Shown here: positions 40,163-49,361 of the stretch, piece by piece
Numbering within the stretch: the first letter of the stretch is position 1
Layout of the letters: each line of letters opens with the position of its first letter
NCBI RefSeq assembly: GCF_900114925.1
Contig: NZ_FOUR01000002.1
Coordinates: 310,001-374,000 of the forward strand
Origin: Marinobacter pelagius
Lineage (GTDB): Bacteria > Pseudomonadota > Gammaproteobacteria > Pseudomonadales > Oleiphilaceae
Direction: 5' to 3'
DNA: 64,000 nucleotides
Notes under the pieces: model-generated
Seen by the model: only the letters and a program-made list of their open reading frames with translations
Databases searched by the model: none
Told to the model about the DNA's origin: nothing
Made by a program: the position numbers and the translations under genes

Positions 40163-41838
40163 TTGCCCCCCTTACCCCAGGAATCCCGCAGGGTGACGGT
40201 ACGGTTGAACACCGGGTGGCCGGCGGCAGAGGTCTGCTCCTGATCGCAGAAGAAGTAACCCTCGCGCTCGAACTGGTACGGCAGGTCCGTGCGCGGGTCC
40301 GCCAGGCCTTTCTCGACCCGGGCGCCCTTCAGAACGACGAGGGATTCCGGATTCAGGTGGTCAATGAAATCCCCACCCTTGTCGCTGTCCGGAGACTCGT
40401 GGTTGAACAGGCGGTCATAGACGTTGATGTCCGCTTCCACGCTGTCTGATGCCGACACCCAGTGGATCACACCGTTGGGTTTGTAGCCTTCCGGGTTCAC
40501 GCCGAGCGTATTCGGATCGTACTCGCACTTGAGCTCTACAATCTCACCACTGTCGTCCCGGACGATCTCCCGGCAGGTCATGACATAACCGCCCCGCAGG
40601 CGCACCGCCTGGTCCGGGGCCAGCCGCTTCCACTTGCGCTGCGGCTCCTCGGCGAAATCTTCCCGGTCGATATACAGAACCTGGCTCCAGGTGACTTCCC
40701 GCTCGCCCATGTCCGGGTTCTGCGGATGCACCGGCAGGGTCAGGGTTTCGGTCCTGTCTGCCGGATAGTTGGTCAGGGTCACCTTCAGTGGGCGCATCAC
40801 ACACATGGCACGCGGGGCACGGGTGTTCAGATCCTCCCGGATGGCATGCTCCAGCATGCCCACATCCACGGTGCCGCCGGCCTTGTTCACGCCGATCATG
40901 TCGCAGAAGCTGCGGATGGATTCCGGGGTGTAACCGCGGCGGCGCATGCCGGAGATGGTGGGCATGCGCGGGTCGTTCCAGCCGTCCACGTAACCTTCGT
41001 CCACCAGGCGCTTGAGCTTGCGCTTGGAGGTGATGGTGTAGTTCAGGTTCAGCCGGGCAAATTCGATCTGGCGCGGATGGCAGGGCACGGAGATGTTGTC
41101 CAGCACCCAGTCATACAGCGGCCTGTGGTCCTCGAACTCCAGGGTGCACAGGGAGTGGGTAATGCCCTCCAGGGCATCGGAGATCGGGTGCGTGTAGTCG
41201 TACATCGGATAGATGCACCACTTGTCGCCGGTCTGGTGGTGCTCGGCGTAACGGATCCGGTACAGAATCGGGTCCCGGAGGTTGATGTTCGGGGACGCCA
41301 TGTCAATTTTCGCCCGCAGCACCAATTCACCGTTCTGGTACTTGCCGTCCCGCATGTCACGGAACAGCCGCAGATTCTCGTCCACCGGGCGGTCGCGGTA
41401 CGGGCTGTTACGGCCGGGTTCCTTCAGGGAGCCTCGGTACTCGGCCATCTCGTCCGCGGACAGCGCACAGACATAGGCCTTGCCGTTGCGGATCAGCTCC
41501 TCGGCAAAGTCGTAGAGGGCATCGAAGTAGTCGGAGGCATACCGCACCTCACCGGCCCATTCGTAACCAAGCCACTGCACATCCGCCTTGATGGCGTCGA
41601 TGTACTCCTGGTTTTCCTTCTCCGGGTTGGTGTCGTCAAACCGCAGGTTGCACTCGCCACCAAAGGTCTCGGCAATCCCGAAATTCAGGCAGATGGACTT
41701 GGCATGACCAATATGCAGGTAGCCGTTCGGCTCCGGCGGGAAACGGGTGACGACCTTGCCGGTGTGCTCACCTTTGGCAATGGCATCTTCGATCAGGCTC
41801 TGGATAAAGTTGTGGGCTTTCTTCGACTCGGCGCTCAT
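40159..41838 (-). CDS. glnS: Glutaminyl-tRNA synthetase
   Basis: 559 residues from [10 protein letters not shown]. Class I synthetase with the HIGH motif in [16 protein letters not shown], the GlnRS/GluRS fold ([12 protein letters not shown]), the KMSKS-equivalent [10 protein letters not shown], and the C-terminal beta-barrel anticodon domain. It charges tRNA-Gln. The start at 41838 is chosen over a frame open to 41907 because of an upstream AGAG and family match. Divergent from ppiB. Confidence 0.95.
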   Translation of the reverse strand: MSAESKKAHNFIQSLIEDAIAKGEHTGKVVTRFPPEPNGYLHIGHAKSICLNFGIAETFGGECNLRFDDTNPEKENQEYIDAIKADVQWLGYEWAGEVRYASDYFDALYDFAEELIRNGKAYVCALSADEMAEYRGSLKEPGRNSPYRDRPVDENLRLFRDMRDGKYQNGELVLRAKIDMASPNINLRDPILYRIRYAEHHQTGDKWCIYPMYDYTHPISDALEGITHSLCTLEFEDHRPLYDWVLDNISVPCHPRQIEFARLNLNYTITSKRKLKRLVDEGYVDGWNDPRMPTISGMRRRGYTPESIRSFCDMIGVNKAGGTVDVGMLEHAIREDLNTRAPRAMCVMRPLKVTLTNYPADRTETLTLPVHPQNPDMGEREVTWSQVLYIDREDFAEEPQRKWKRLAPDQAVRLRGGYVMTCREIVRDDSGEIVELKCEYDPNTLGVNPEGYKPNGVIHWVSASDSVEADINVYDRLFNHESPDSDKGGDFIDHLNPESLVVLKGARVEKGLADPRTDLPYQFEREGYFFCDQEQTSAAGHPVFNRTVTLRDSWGKGGK

Positions 41839-41974
41839 ACAATCTCTGTTGGACAGGGGTTGAATCTTAAACCGCGTATTATACTCACAAATCCTTTCCG
41901 GACTCATGCATAGCGCAAAACTCTTGAGTACAATAGCGCCCTGAAACCTCTATAAACCTGTACAGGAAACCCTG

Positions 41975-42475
41975 ATGATTCTGCTGCAAACCAATTTCGG
42001 TGATATCAAGCTCGAACTGGACTACGACAAGGCCCCGGAAACCGCCAAAAACTTTGAACAGTATGTTCGTGACGGTTTCTACGACGGACTGATCTTTCAC
42101 CGGGTAATCAGCAACTTCATGATTCAGGGTGGCGGCTTCGAGCCGGGCATGACCCCGCGCAAGACCCGGGAGCCGATCCAGAACGAAGCGGACAACGGCC
42201 TCAGCAACATGGTTGGCACTATCGCCATGGCCCGCACCATGGACCCGCATTCCGCCACCGCCCAGTTCTTCATCAACGTGGAGAACAACGGCTTCCTGGA
42301 TCACACCGCCAAGAACGCCGAGGGCTGGGGTTACTGCGTATTCGGCAAGGTGGTTGATGGCATGGATACCGTCAACAAGATCCGTGCCGTACGCACCACC
42401 ATGCGCGCCGGCCACCAGGACGTTCCCGCCGAGGACGTGATCATCGAGAAAGCCGAGGTTCTGGAGGACGCGTGA
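41975..42475 (+). CDS. ppiB: Cyclophilin-type peptidyl-prolyl isomerase B
   Basis: 166 residues, no signal peptide, so cytoplasmic. Cyclophilin features: [28 protein letters not shown] with catalytic Arg, then [18 protein letters not shown] and [21 protein letters not shown] precedes the ATG. The stop overlaps the GTG start of lpxH by 4 bp. Confidence 0.95.
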   Translation: MILLQTNFGDIKLELDYDKAPETAKNFEQYVRDGFYDGLIFHRVISNFMIQGGGFEPGMTPRKTREPIQNEADNGLSNMVGTIAMARTMDPHSATAQFFINVENNGFLDHTAKNAEGWGYCVFGKVVDGMDTVNKIRAVRTTMRAGHQDVPAEDVIIEKAEVLEDA

Positions 42476-43197
42476 CCACGCTGTTTATCTCCGATCTGCA
42501 CCTGGAGGAGTCGCGTCCGGACATCACGGACGCGTTTCTGGCCTTTCTGAAGGACAAGGCCATGGGTGTGGAGCGTTTGTACATCCTGGGGGATTTCTTT
42601 GAGGCCTGGATCGGCGACGACGAGCGCACTCCCCTGCAGGAAACCGTTGCCGCCGCCCTGAAGGAAGTGAGCGAGAGCGGTACCGACATCTTCCTGATGC
42701 ACGGTAACCGGGACTTCCTGATCGGTGAGGATTTCTGCAACCGTGCCGGTGCCACCCTGCTGGATGATCCCACGGTGGTGGATCTTTACGGCACACCCAC
42801 CCTGCTGATGCACGGCGACAGCCTGTGTACCGCCGACGTGGAGTACCAGAAGTTCCGCGCCAATATGCGCAACCCTCAGTGGCAGCAGATGATCCTGGCC
42901 CGCCCCCTGGAGGACCGCCAGCAGATGGCCCGGCAGTTACGGGAAATCTCCATGGCCAAGAATCAGGGCAAGGCCGAAACAATCATGGATGTCACGCCCG
43001 AAGAAGTTGTAAAAGAGATGGAGGCCCATGGCGTCCAGCGCCTGATCCACGGCCACACCCACCGGCCAGCAGTCCACGAACTGCAGGCCAACTGCCAGGA
43101 TGCCCGCCGCATCGTCCTGGGTGACTGGGATCAGTATGTCTGGTGGCTGACATTGGAGCCGGGCAAGGAGCCGGAGCTGAATAAGGCCCCGTTATGA
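42472..43197 (+). CDS. lpxH: UDP-2,3-diacylglucosamine hydrolase
   Basis: 241 residues. It removes UMP from UDP-diacylglucosamine to give lipid X in lipid A synthesis. Calcineurin-type metallophosphatase motifs: FISDLHLE (residues 5-12), [11 protein letters not shown] (39-49), [18 protein letters not shown] and GHTHRP near 195. The start is a GTG at 42472 overlapping the ppiB stop (GTGA). The ppiB-lpxH pairing occurs in many gammaproteobacteria. Tail overlaps the convergent lipoprotein gene by 6 bp. Confidence 0.94.
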   Translation: MTTLFISDLHLEESRPDITDAFLAFLKDKAMGVERLYILGDFFEAWIGDDERTPLQETVAAALKEVSESGTDIFLMHGNRDFLIGEDFCNRAGATLLDDPTVVDLYGTPTLLMHGDSLCTADVEYQKFRANMRNPQWQQMILARPLEDRQQMARQLREISMAKNQGKAETIMDVTPEEVVKEMEAHGVQRLIHGHTHRPAVHELQANCQDARRIVLGDWDQYVWWLTLEPGKEPELNKAPL

Positions 43198-44088
43198 CGA
43201 CGGGGCTTCGGACGGCTCGCGATAGGTCTCGAGCCGTCTGAGCCAGCCCGGCAGCCAGCGCTCACGCTCGATCGGATTCTCGGCATTCTCGGCACGGCGG
43301 GTGAGTACGTCCGCGGCCGCAGAACGGAAGGCGTCCAGGGCGGCCTGCTCCTGCTCGGGGTTCATCTCAAGCAGAACCTGCAACAGGCCCCAGCCTTCGC
43401 CATCGTAACGCTCGGATTCGGCCAGCCCCTCGCCCTTGAAATTGACGTAGTCCATGAGGGCGTAGACGCCACCGGGCGTCGCACTCAGCTGCGCCAGATG
43501 CTCCGTAACCCGCTCCCGTTGCTGCTCGGGGGCCGCTGCAATCACGTTGTCCAGGGACTCCCTGGCCCTGCGGAAAATGAACTCGGCCTGAAGCCCCTGG
43601 GTACCCGCCAGAAACTCCCGGAGTTCCGCAACACGGGTGGAATCCTCCGCCTCCAGGAAAGCCTGCCGATCCGGCCAGGGCGCATCAAATGGTTCAAGAT
43701 TCACCAGCCAGTCCGGCACCGCCGCCTGGCGCTGGGTCATATACTGGATCAGCTTGGGAAAACTCTCGACAAAACGTCCATCCACCCCTTCCGGGTACCA
43801 GATAAAATGCCCGATGCCCAACGAGGGGAACGCCTCTCCCTCGTTCCAATGCACCAGGCACCGCAACTTGCCCGCGCACTCGTTCTGGAAAATCTTCTGG
43901 CCCACCCAGTCCATCTGGGCAGGCTTGAGAGCCAGGGAAATATCCGCGCCCGATGCAGGCGCGGCAGTTTCGGTATCCTCTGCTGGCTGGCTGGATTCGG
44001 CGGTCTCCTCCTTTTCCGGGCCGGCATCACAACCGGCCAGGATGAAGGAAGAGAGAAGCAGAATCAGCGGGAAGAATCCTTTAACCAA
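43192..44088 (-). CDS. Conserved lipoprotein, possibly lysozyme-like
   Basis: 298 residues. A lipoprotein signal ends FILAGCD; Cys20 is lipidated and Asp at +2 would favour inner-membrane retention by the E. coli rule. A low-complexity Glu/Ala/Pro linker (about 22-48) precedes a globular domain. HWNEGEAFPSLGIGHFIWYPEG (about 84-105) has a Glu close before a GIGH, reminiscent of phage-type lysozymes; this is only a weak hint. I start at TTG (44086-44088), supported by GAGG 7 nt before it. The start lies 25 bp inside the end of the peroxiredoxin gene, so the two are coupled. I do not recognise a known function. Confidence 0.7.
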   Translation of the reverse strand: MVKGFFPLILLLSSFILAGCDAGPEKEETAESSQPAEDTETAAPASGADISLALKPAQMDWVGQKIFQNECAGKLRCLVHWNEGEAFPSLGIGHFIWYPEGVDGRFVESFPKLIQYMTQRQAAVPDWLVNLEPFDAPWPDRQAFLEAEDSTRVAELREFLAGTQGLQAEFIFRRARESLDNVIAAAPEQQRERVTEHLAQLSATPGGVYALMDYVNFKGEGLAESERYDGEGWGLLQVLLEMNPEQEQAALDAFRSAAADVLTRRAENAENPIERERWLPGWLRRLETYREPSEAPSS

Positions 44089-44615
44089 TCAATCACCTCA
44101 TAGACATGATCATCCGGCGGAAACACCGGATAGAACACCTTCTGGATTTCGCCATCTTTGGCAATGAGCGTCACCCGCTTGTTCAGGGTCACGCCTTCAA
44201 CAGTAAACAGCGGAAGCTCCAGCGCCTGTGCCAGCGCCAGGTTCTCATCACTGAGCAGTTCAAACGAAATACCCAGCCGATCGACGGCCTCCTGCTGATA
44301 CCCGGAATCCTGGGTACTTACACCAAAGACCTGTACGCCCAGGTCAGTCAGCTCCCGGTGATGATCCCGAAAGGCGCAGGCCTGGGGCGTGCAACCGAGA
44401 GCTCCCGGTATCTGCGCCCAGCCATCCGGGGACGGCCGGTCCGGACGACCGGTACGGGGGTAGAAGTAAAGCACCACAGTGCCCGCCAGACTGCCCACAT
44501 TTACCGGGCGCCCCTCAGAGCTGGTCAGCGTAACATTCGGCAGGGCCTGTCCTCTCAGGTGATCACAGGCACCGTCGTCCACTGGCGCCGGGATATTCTC
44601 GGGGATGCTTGTCAT
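44064..44615 (-). CDS. Peroxiredoxin, Bcp/AhpC-TSA family with extended loop
   Basis: 183 residues, thioredoxin fold: VVLYFYPR, then VFGVSTQDSGYQQEAVDRLGISFELLSDENLALAQAL and NKRVTLIAKDGEIQKVFYPVFP. The catalytic pair is Cys75 and Cys80 in LGCTPQACAFRDHH, like GCT-x2-AC of Bcp enzymes. Between YFYPR and that motif there are about 20 residues rich in Pro and Gly, where Bcp has about 6. This extended version occurs in Pseudomonas-type relatives. It reduces peroxides with thiol help. The downstream lipoprotein gene overlaps it by 25 bp. Confidence 0.82.
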   Translation of the reverse strand: MTSIPENIPAPVDDGACDHLRGQALPNVTLTSSEGRPVNVGSLAGTVVLYFYPRTGRPDRPSPDGWAQIPGALGCTPQACAFRDHHRELTDLGVQVFGVSTQDSGYQQEAVDRLGISFELLSDENLALAQALELPLFTVEGVTLNKRVTLIAKDGEIQKVFYPVFPPDDHVYEVIDWLKDSSR

Positions 44616-44897
44616 GGTGTTGTCTCCTGTGGCATGAACCCGGTTATACCACGGTGACCGGCGTTTGGTTCAGCAAACGCCATTATGAAGCACCCTGCTG
44701 TCCGGGGTAATGACCACCCGCTTAACATTCCTTCAGATTCCGGGAGTTTCCGCTTCCGTTAGCCACCACTATTTCTGTGAAGTATTTCAAAATGTTACGA
44801 ATGTATTAACGATTTATTCCGTTTGCTTATATAGAGTCTGCGCTCCGGCACCGGCCCCGCCCGGTCCGGACGTCAAAAATCAGAAAAAGGATGTAGT

Positions 44898-45476
44898 ATG
44901 AAGAACGCATTGATTTGCTCGGCTCTGTGCGCTGCCCTGGCTTCCGGCGTTGCCCACGCGGATAACCACGGCACCTCCGGTTCCAACGGCCTGACCACCA
45001 ACGATCTGGTCGCAAACGGTTATGCGGAAGCACGCCTGGGCTTTGCCGATATGGGTCTGAGCGATGATGCCATTGTTATTGCCGGCACCTTTGGCACGAG
45101 TCTGGACCAGATTCTGCCGGGCCTCGGTGCAGAAGCCGAACTGACGTTGACTGCTGCGGATGCAGAGCAGAGTTACTCCGATGGCTTTGGCAACAATTAC
45201 AAGCTCGAAGCAAGCTACTTCGGCCTCGGCGGCTACGCCACCTACACACTGAACCTGGATGAGCAGGTCAAGGGACTGGAACTGCTGGGCAGGGCCGGGC
45301 TGGTTTACGTGGACGCTGAAGTTGACACCGAATTCGGCTCTGGCAGCGATTCCAGCATCGAACTCGGCGTGGGCATTGGCGCCCGCTACAACCTGCAAAA
45401 CAACCTGGCTATCGTAGGCCGCTTCGACACCTACGACATCGATGTCCTTAGCATCGGTGCCACCTACCGGTTCTGA
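44898..45476 (+). CDS. Small outer-membrane beta-barrel protein (OmpA/porin-like)
   Basis: 192 residues. The signal peptide is cut after AHA (residue 21). The mature part has eight or so beta strands with alternating polarity and ends in ATYRF, the C-terminal Phe signal for BAM-mediated insertion. AAAGGA precedes the ATG by a suitable distance. The upstream 282-bp gap is AT-rich with a TATATAG-like -10 candidate near 44830, so it likely has its own promoter. Function unknown. Confidence 0.75.
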   Translation: MKNALICSALCAALASGVAHADNHGTSGSNGLTTNDLVANGYAEARLGFADMGLSDDAIVIAGTFGTSLDQILPGLGAEAELTLTAADAEQSYSDGFGNNYKLEASYFGLGGYATYTLNLDEQVKGLELLGRAGLVYVDAEVDTEFGSGSDSSIELGVGIGARYNLQNNLAIVGRFDTYDIDVLSIGATYRF

Positions 45477-45504
45477 TATCTCTCGATATATTTCCAGAAC
45501 CGCC

Positions 45505-45527
45505 GGGCCCTGTTTCGGACAGGGCCC
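45505..45527. terminator. Hairpin between convergent genes
   Basis: GGGCCCTGT at 45505-45513 pairs with ACAGGGCCC at 45519-45527, 5-nt loop, between the barrel gene and the thioesterase gene. No T run. Confidence 0.55.
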
Positions 45528-45539
45528 TGCACCACCCCA

Positions 45540-45932
45540 TCACTCCATGGCATGCTCGGCCAGTTTCGCCTTGATTTCTTCGGGAATCGGAACCGATTTC
45601 TCATGCTCGTAGTCGAAGTGGATCAGCACCGACACACCACGGGCAATCTTCTTGCCGTCCTGCCAGGCTTCCTGGATCACGCGGAACGAACTGTTGCCGA
45701 TCTCTCCGATCCCGGTGCGGATTTCCACGGGCATGTGCCAGTAGCTTTGGGCCAGCAGATCGATTTCCAGGCGGGCCAGGATCAGGGGCCAGGTTTTCAC
45801 TTCCAGTGTCGGGTGAAAAATACGGAAGATGGGCGTCCGGCCCTGTTCGAACCAGACCGGCAATGACGTGTTGCTGATATGGCCCAGGGCGTCTGTGTCG
45901 CTGAACCTGGGTTCAATCTCGAGTGTGAACAT
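45540..45932 (-). CDS. Acyl-CoA thioesterase, 4HBT hot-dog family
   Basis: 130 residues. EPRFSDTDALGHISNTSLPVWFEQGRTPIF holds the conserved Asp, His and Asn of 4-hydroxybenzoyl-CoA thioesterase-type proteins. The rest follows a hot-dog fold (LARLEIDLLAQSYWHMPVEI, GNSSFRVIQEAWQDGKKIARG). It hydrolyses an acyl-CoA thioester; the substrate is unknown. AGGA and GAGG lie just upstream of the ATG. It lies 32 bp downstream of the MacB-like permease gene but may be separate. Confidence 0.85.
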   Translation of the reverse strand: MFTLEIEPRFSDTDALGHISNTSLPVWFEQGRTPIFRIFHPTLEVKTWPLILARLEIDLLAQSYWHMPVEIRTGIGEIGNSSFRVIQEAWQDGKKIARGVSVLIHFDYEHEKSVPIPEEIKAKLAEHAME

Positions 45933-45964
45933 CCTCGTTTCCTGTCTTTATGTCTCTGTGCGGG

Positions 45965-47173
45965 TTATTCGTGCCGCAGCGCATCGATGGGGTTGAGCAT
46001 GGCGGCTTTACGCGCAGGAAAATACCCGAAGATGACGCCGATCGCCACGGAAAAGGAAAAACCCACGGCCATCACGGTCGGCGAAATCACGAACGGCATG
46101 TTCAGCTGCCAGGTGACCAACCAGGTGCCACCCACACCGATAACGAGACCGATGAGGCCGCCGAGTGTTGACAGGGCAATGGATTCAACGAGGAACTGGG
46201 TGAGCACATCCCGGGCCCGGGCCCCGATAGCCAGCCTGATTCCGATTTCCCGGGTGCGTTCGGTGACCGACACCAGCATGATATTCATGATGCCGATGCC
46301 CCCCACCAGCAGACTGACGGCCGCGATGGCACCCAACAGGATCGTCAGGGTGTTGGTGGTACTCTCCAAAGTCTGGGCAATGTCCTGAGTATCCCGGACA
46401 TAGAAATCGTCAGCACCGCCGTTGACCGGATTGCGGCGCTGGCGCAACAGGGATTCTATCTGGTCCTGCACCAGTCCCGTGGAGCCATCCACCAGCGCGG
46501 ACACATAGATTGCGCTGACGTCCAGCTCACCCACCAGCCGGCGCTGGACTGCCTTGACCGGCATCAGGATGGTCTTGTCGCGGTCCTGGCCCATGGACTC
46601 GCCCTTCGCTTCCAGCACACCGATGACCCGGCAAGCAGTACGCCCTACCCGGATGTTTGACCCCAGGGGTTCCTGCCCCAGGAACATTTCCTCGATCAGG
46701 GTCTTGCCGATGATGCACACCGCGGCACCGGAAGACAGCTCGCCATCCTCGAACTCGCGGCCGTACTCCAGGTAGTGGTTGCGCACAGCAAAATATTCGT
46801 TGGTGGTTCCGATCACCGGAATGGTGTCGTTGGCATTACCGATTACCACGGTGGCACTGGTGGTAAGTGCCGGAGCCACCAGAATGCCATCCACCTCGTT
46901 GCGGATAGCCTCTGCATCCGCCAGTTCGAAATTCTCCGCACTGGTGCGAAGGCCGCCGGGGCCCCGCTGGGCAGTCCCGGGCATGACAAACAACAGGTTG
47001 GAACCGATGCTGGCAATCTGTTCAGTCACGCTGCGGGTGGCGGACTGCCCCAGGTGCACCATGGCCACCACACTGGCCACGCCAATAATAATGCCCAGGG
47101 TCGTGAGGAACGAACGCAGTTTGTTACGGGCAATGGCCTGCACCGACATGCCCAGGGTATCCAGGGCCCTCAC
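45965..47173 (-). CDS. MacB-type ABC permease (FtsX domain)
   Basis: 402 residues. An N-terminal membrane helix (LRSFLTTLGIIIGVASVVAM) is followed by a MacB periplasmic core domain (about 45-265) and a C-terminal FtsX domain with three helices (about 280-390), including GIMNIMLVSVTERTREIGIRLAIGA, the coupling segment. It lacks an ATPase domain; the ATPase is the preceding gene. GTG start, overlapping the ATPase stop by 4 bp. With the adaptor it forms a tripartite exporter of the MacAB type, probably with a TolC-like channel. Cargo unknown. Confidence 0.88.
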   Translation of the reverse strand: MRALDTLGMSVQAIARNKLRSFLTTLGIIIGVASVVAMVHLGQSATRSVTEQIASIGSNLLFVMPGTAQRGPGGLRTSAENFELADAEAIRNEVDGILVAPALTTSATVVIGNANDTIPVIGTTNEYFAVRNHYLEYGREFEDGELSSGAAVCIIGKTLIEEMFLGQEPLGSNIRVGRTACRVIGVLEAKGESMGQDRDKTILMPVKAVQRRLVGELDVSAIYVSALVDGSTGLVQDQIESLLRQRRNPVNGGADDFYVRDTQDIAQTLESTTNTLTILLGAIAAVSLLVGGIGIMNIMLVSVTERTREIGIRLAIGARARDVLTQFLVESIALSTLGGLIGLVIGVGGTWLVTWQLNMPFVISPTVMAVGFSFSVAIGVIFGYFPARKAAMLNPIDALRHE

Positions 47174-47916
47174 GGAATCACCTCCGCCGGTGCACCGTCC
47201 CGGATCAGCTTGCCGTCGGTGAAAAACAGTACCCGGTCCGCATAGCGGGCGATGTCCGGCTCATGGGTGACCATCAGGATGGTGATTCCCCGCTGTTCAC
47301 GGATGGAAACAAGCTCCTTCATGATCTCCCCGGCCATGGCGGTGTCCAGGTTGCCGGTAGGCTCATCCGCCAGCAGAACCGGAGGCTCGGTCACCAGGGC
47401 CCGGGCTATCGCCACCCGTTGTTGCTGGCCACCGGAAAGCTGGGCCGACGTCGCGTGCGCGCGATCTACGAGGCCAACAGTCTTGAGCGCCTTCATCGCC
47501 AGCTCATGACGGCGCGCGGGCCGGACTCCCTCGTAGATCAGCGGCAGTTCAACGTTACTCAGGGCACTGGTGCGGGGCAGGAGGTTGAAGCTCTGGAACA
47601 CGAAGCCCATGAAGTTGCGGCGCAGCAGGGCCAGTTCATCCCGGTCGAGACCACCGACCTCAACTCCCCGGAACCAGTATTCCCCGGAAGTGGGCACATC
47701 CAGACACCCCAGAATATTCATGCAAGTGGACTTGCCAGAGCCCGACGGCCCCATGATGGCAACGAACTCCCCCGCCCGGATGTTCAGGCTCACACCATCC
47801 AGGGCGCGAACCTCGGTCGCACCGCTGCCGTAAATCTTGTAGATGTCGCGCATCTCCACCACGGATGGCGCGAATTGAGGCGTGGCCGAGCCGCCGACAT
47901 TACCAGGCTCAGTCAT
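47170..47916 (-). CDS. MacB-type ABC ATP-binding protein
   Basis: 248 residues. Walker A GPSGSGKS, Q-loop FVFQSFNLLPRTSALSNV, signature [16 protein letters not shown], Walker B VLLADEPTGNLD and H-loop ILMVTHEP. It is the LolD/MacB class. The ATG overlaps the adaptor stop by 4 bp (ATGA) and its own stop overlaps the permease start. It powers the exporter with the neighbouring gene products. Confidence 0.9.
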   Translation of the reverse strand: MTEPGNVGGSATPQFAPSVVEMRDIYKIYGSGATEVRALDGVSLNIRAGEFVAIMGPSGSGKSTCMNILGCLDVPTSGEYWFRGVEVGGLDRDELALLRRNFMGFVFQSFNLLPRTSALSNVELPLIYEGVRPARRHELAMKALKTVGLVDRAHATSAQLSGGQQQRVAIARALVTEPPVLLADEPTGNLDTAMAGEIMKELVSIREQRGITILMVTHEPDIARYADRVLFFTDGKLIRDGAPAEVIP

Positions 47917-49163
47917 GGAGTTACCGCCGCCTGCATGCCGGTAATCACCTGGTCACCCTCCGCCAGCTCGTCGCCGGGCAGTTCCGTGTAGCGGCCATCG
48001 GAGGCCCCCGTTTGCACGACGACCCGGGCCGGTTCCCCGTCACGGAGCACCCAGACCGTATTGGAAGGTCCTGCCCGGTTACCCCCGGCGCGGGCAGCGG
48101 GATGACTGAACAGTCCGCCACTACCGCCATCTGTCGTCGGCGGAGTAAAGCGAAAGGCCATGTTCGGTACCCGCAGAACGCCCTCACGCCGTCCGGTTTC
48201 AATGGTGGCGGTGGCCGTCATGCCCGGCTTGAGCAAGCCTTCGCTGTTATCCACGGAAAGTACCGTGGTGTAGGTAACCACGTTGTTCTCAACAGCCGGG
48301 TAAAGATGAACCTTGAGCACTTCGGCAGAAAACTCCCGGCCGGACCAGGCATCCACGGTGAAGGTTGCCTTCTGCCCGGCTTCCACCAGCCCGACATCGG
48401 CCTCGTCCATGGACACATGCAGCTCCATGGCTGTCAGATCCTCCGCCAGCAGGAACAGCACCGGTGTCTGGAAACTGGCCGCCACGGTATTCCCGGGCTC
48501 GATACTGCGCTGCAGAACCACACCGTTGATGGGAGAGGTAATCACCGCTTTTTCCAATCGGGTTCGGGCCTGGAGAACCGACGCCTCGGCCTGCCTCACC
48601 GAGGCCCGGGCATAAGCCAGCTTCGCTTCTGCCCGCTTGCGGGCCGCCACGGCAGCATCCAGCTCCGCCTGCGCGGTGGTACCCCGCTCGCGCAATGCGC
48701 TGATCCGGCGTTCATCCACCCGCGCTTCCTCCAGCGTCGCCTCGGCCTCTGCCACCGAAGCCCGTGACAGCGCAAGCTGGGCCTCCGCCTGTTCAAGCGC
48801 CACCTCCAGCTCATCGGTCTCGAACAGAGCCAGGACCTCGCCCTCGGTCACCTGATCATTTTCGTCCACCATGACCTGCGTGATCAGTCCCGATATCTCG
48901 GCACCCACGGAGACCTCACTCTTGGGCTCGAGGCTTCCGGTAGCGGTGGCGGTCAGCACCATATCGCCTCGGTCCAGACTGTGGGTCTGCCACTGCACCT
49001 CGCCGTCATCAGGCCACAGCCACCAACCGGCAATCGCCACCAGCGCCAGCAGCACCAGCAACCCGATCACTCGGCTGGTCCTGCCCCGTTTGCGCTCTGA
49101 ACGGATAACCCGATTGACTTCGTCCGCCATTTCCTGCCGGGACGTCTCTTCTCCCTGTTGCAT
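47913..49163 (-). CDS. MacA-type periplasmic adaptor
   Basis: 416 residues from MQQGEETSRQ, with AAGGAG 6 nt upstream of the ATG at 49163. A cytoplasmic N-terminal tail is followed by one membrane helix (VIGLLVLLALVAIAGWWLW), a lipoyl half (GAEISGLITQVMVDENDQVT), a helical hairpin (about 100-180, rich in Glu, Ala and Arg), the second lipoyl half (VITSPINGVVLQRSIEPGNTV) and beta-barrel domains. It is first in the adaptor-ATPase-permease operon and divergent from the large lipoprotein gene. Confidence 0.88.
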   Translation of the reverse strand: MQQGEETSRQEMADEVNRVIRSERKRGRTSRVIGLLVLLALVAIAGWWLWPDDGEVQWQTHSLDRGDMVLTATATGSLEPKSEVSVGAEISGLITQVMVDENDQVTEGEVLALFETDELEVALEQAEAQLALSRASVAEAEATLEEARVDERRISALRERGTTAQAELDAAVAARKRAEAKLAYARASVRQAEASVLQARTRLEKAVITSPINGVVLQRSIEPGNTVAASFQTPVLFLLAEDLTAMELHVSMDEADVGLVEAGQKATFTVDAWSGREFSAEVLKVHLYPAVENNVVTYTTVLSVDNSEGLLKPGMTATATIETGRREGVLRVPNMAFRFTPPTTDGGSGGLFSHPAARAGGNRAGPSNTVWVLRDGEPARVVVQTGASDGRYTELPGDELAEGDQVITGMQAAVTP

Positions 49164-49361
49164 CAACTTCTCCTTCCAAACCGGATTACATATGCCACGG
49201 ACTTGAGACACGTCAATATGCAATCTGACGGGTAGCTTCTATATTGCCAACACAGGACGTGCATTTTTTGGCCAATGCATCAGGGCCATCAACGTTTCTG
49301 CCCACAATATGTATCAAGGCTCGGCCGCTTGGCCAATAAAAAAGCCAGGGAGATTTGAATT

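Noticed and set aside
40462..41913. Long open frame antisense to glnS
   Set aside because: A mirror of a well-supported gene; composition is unnatural for a protein and no domain is seen.
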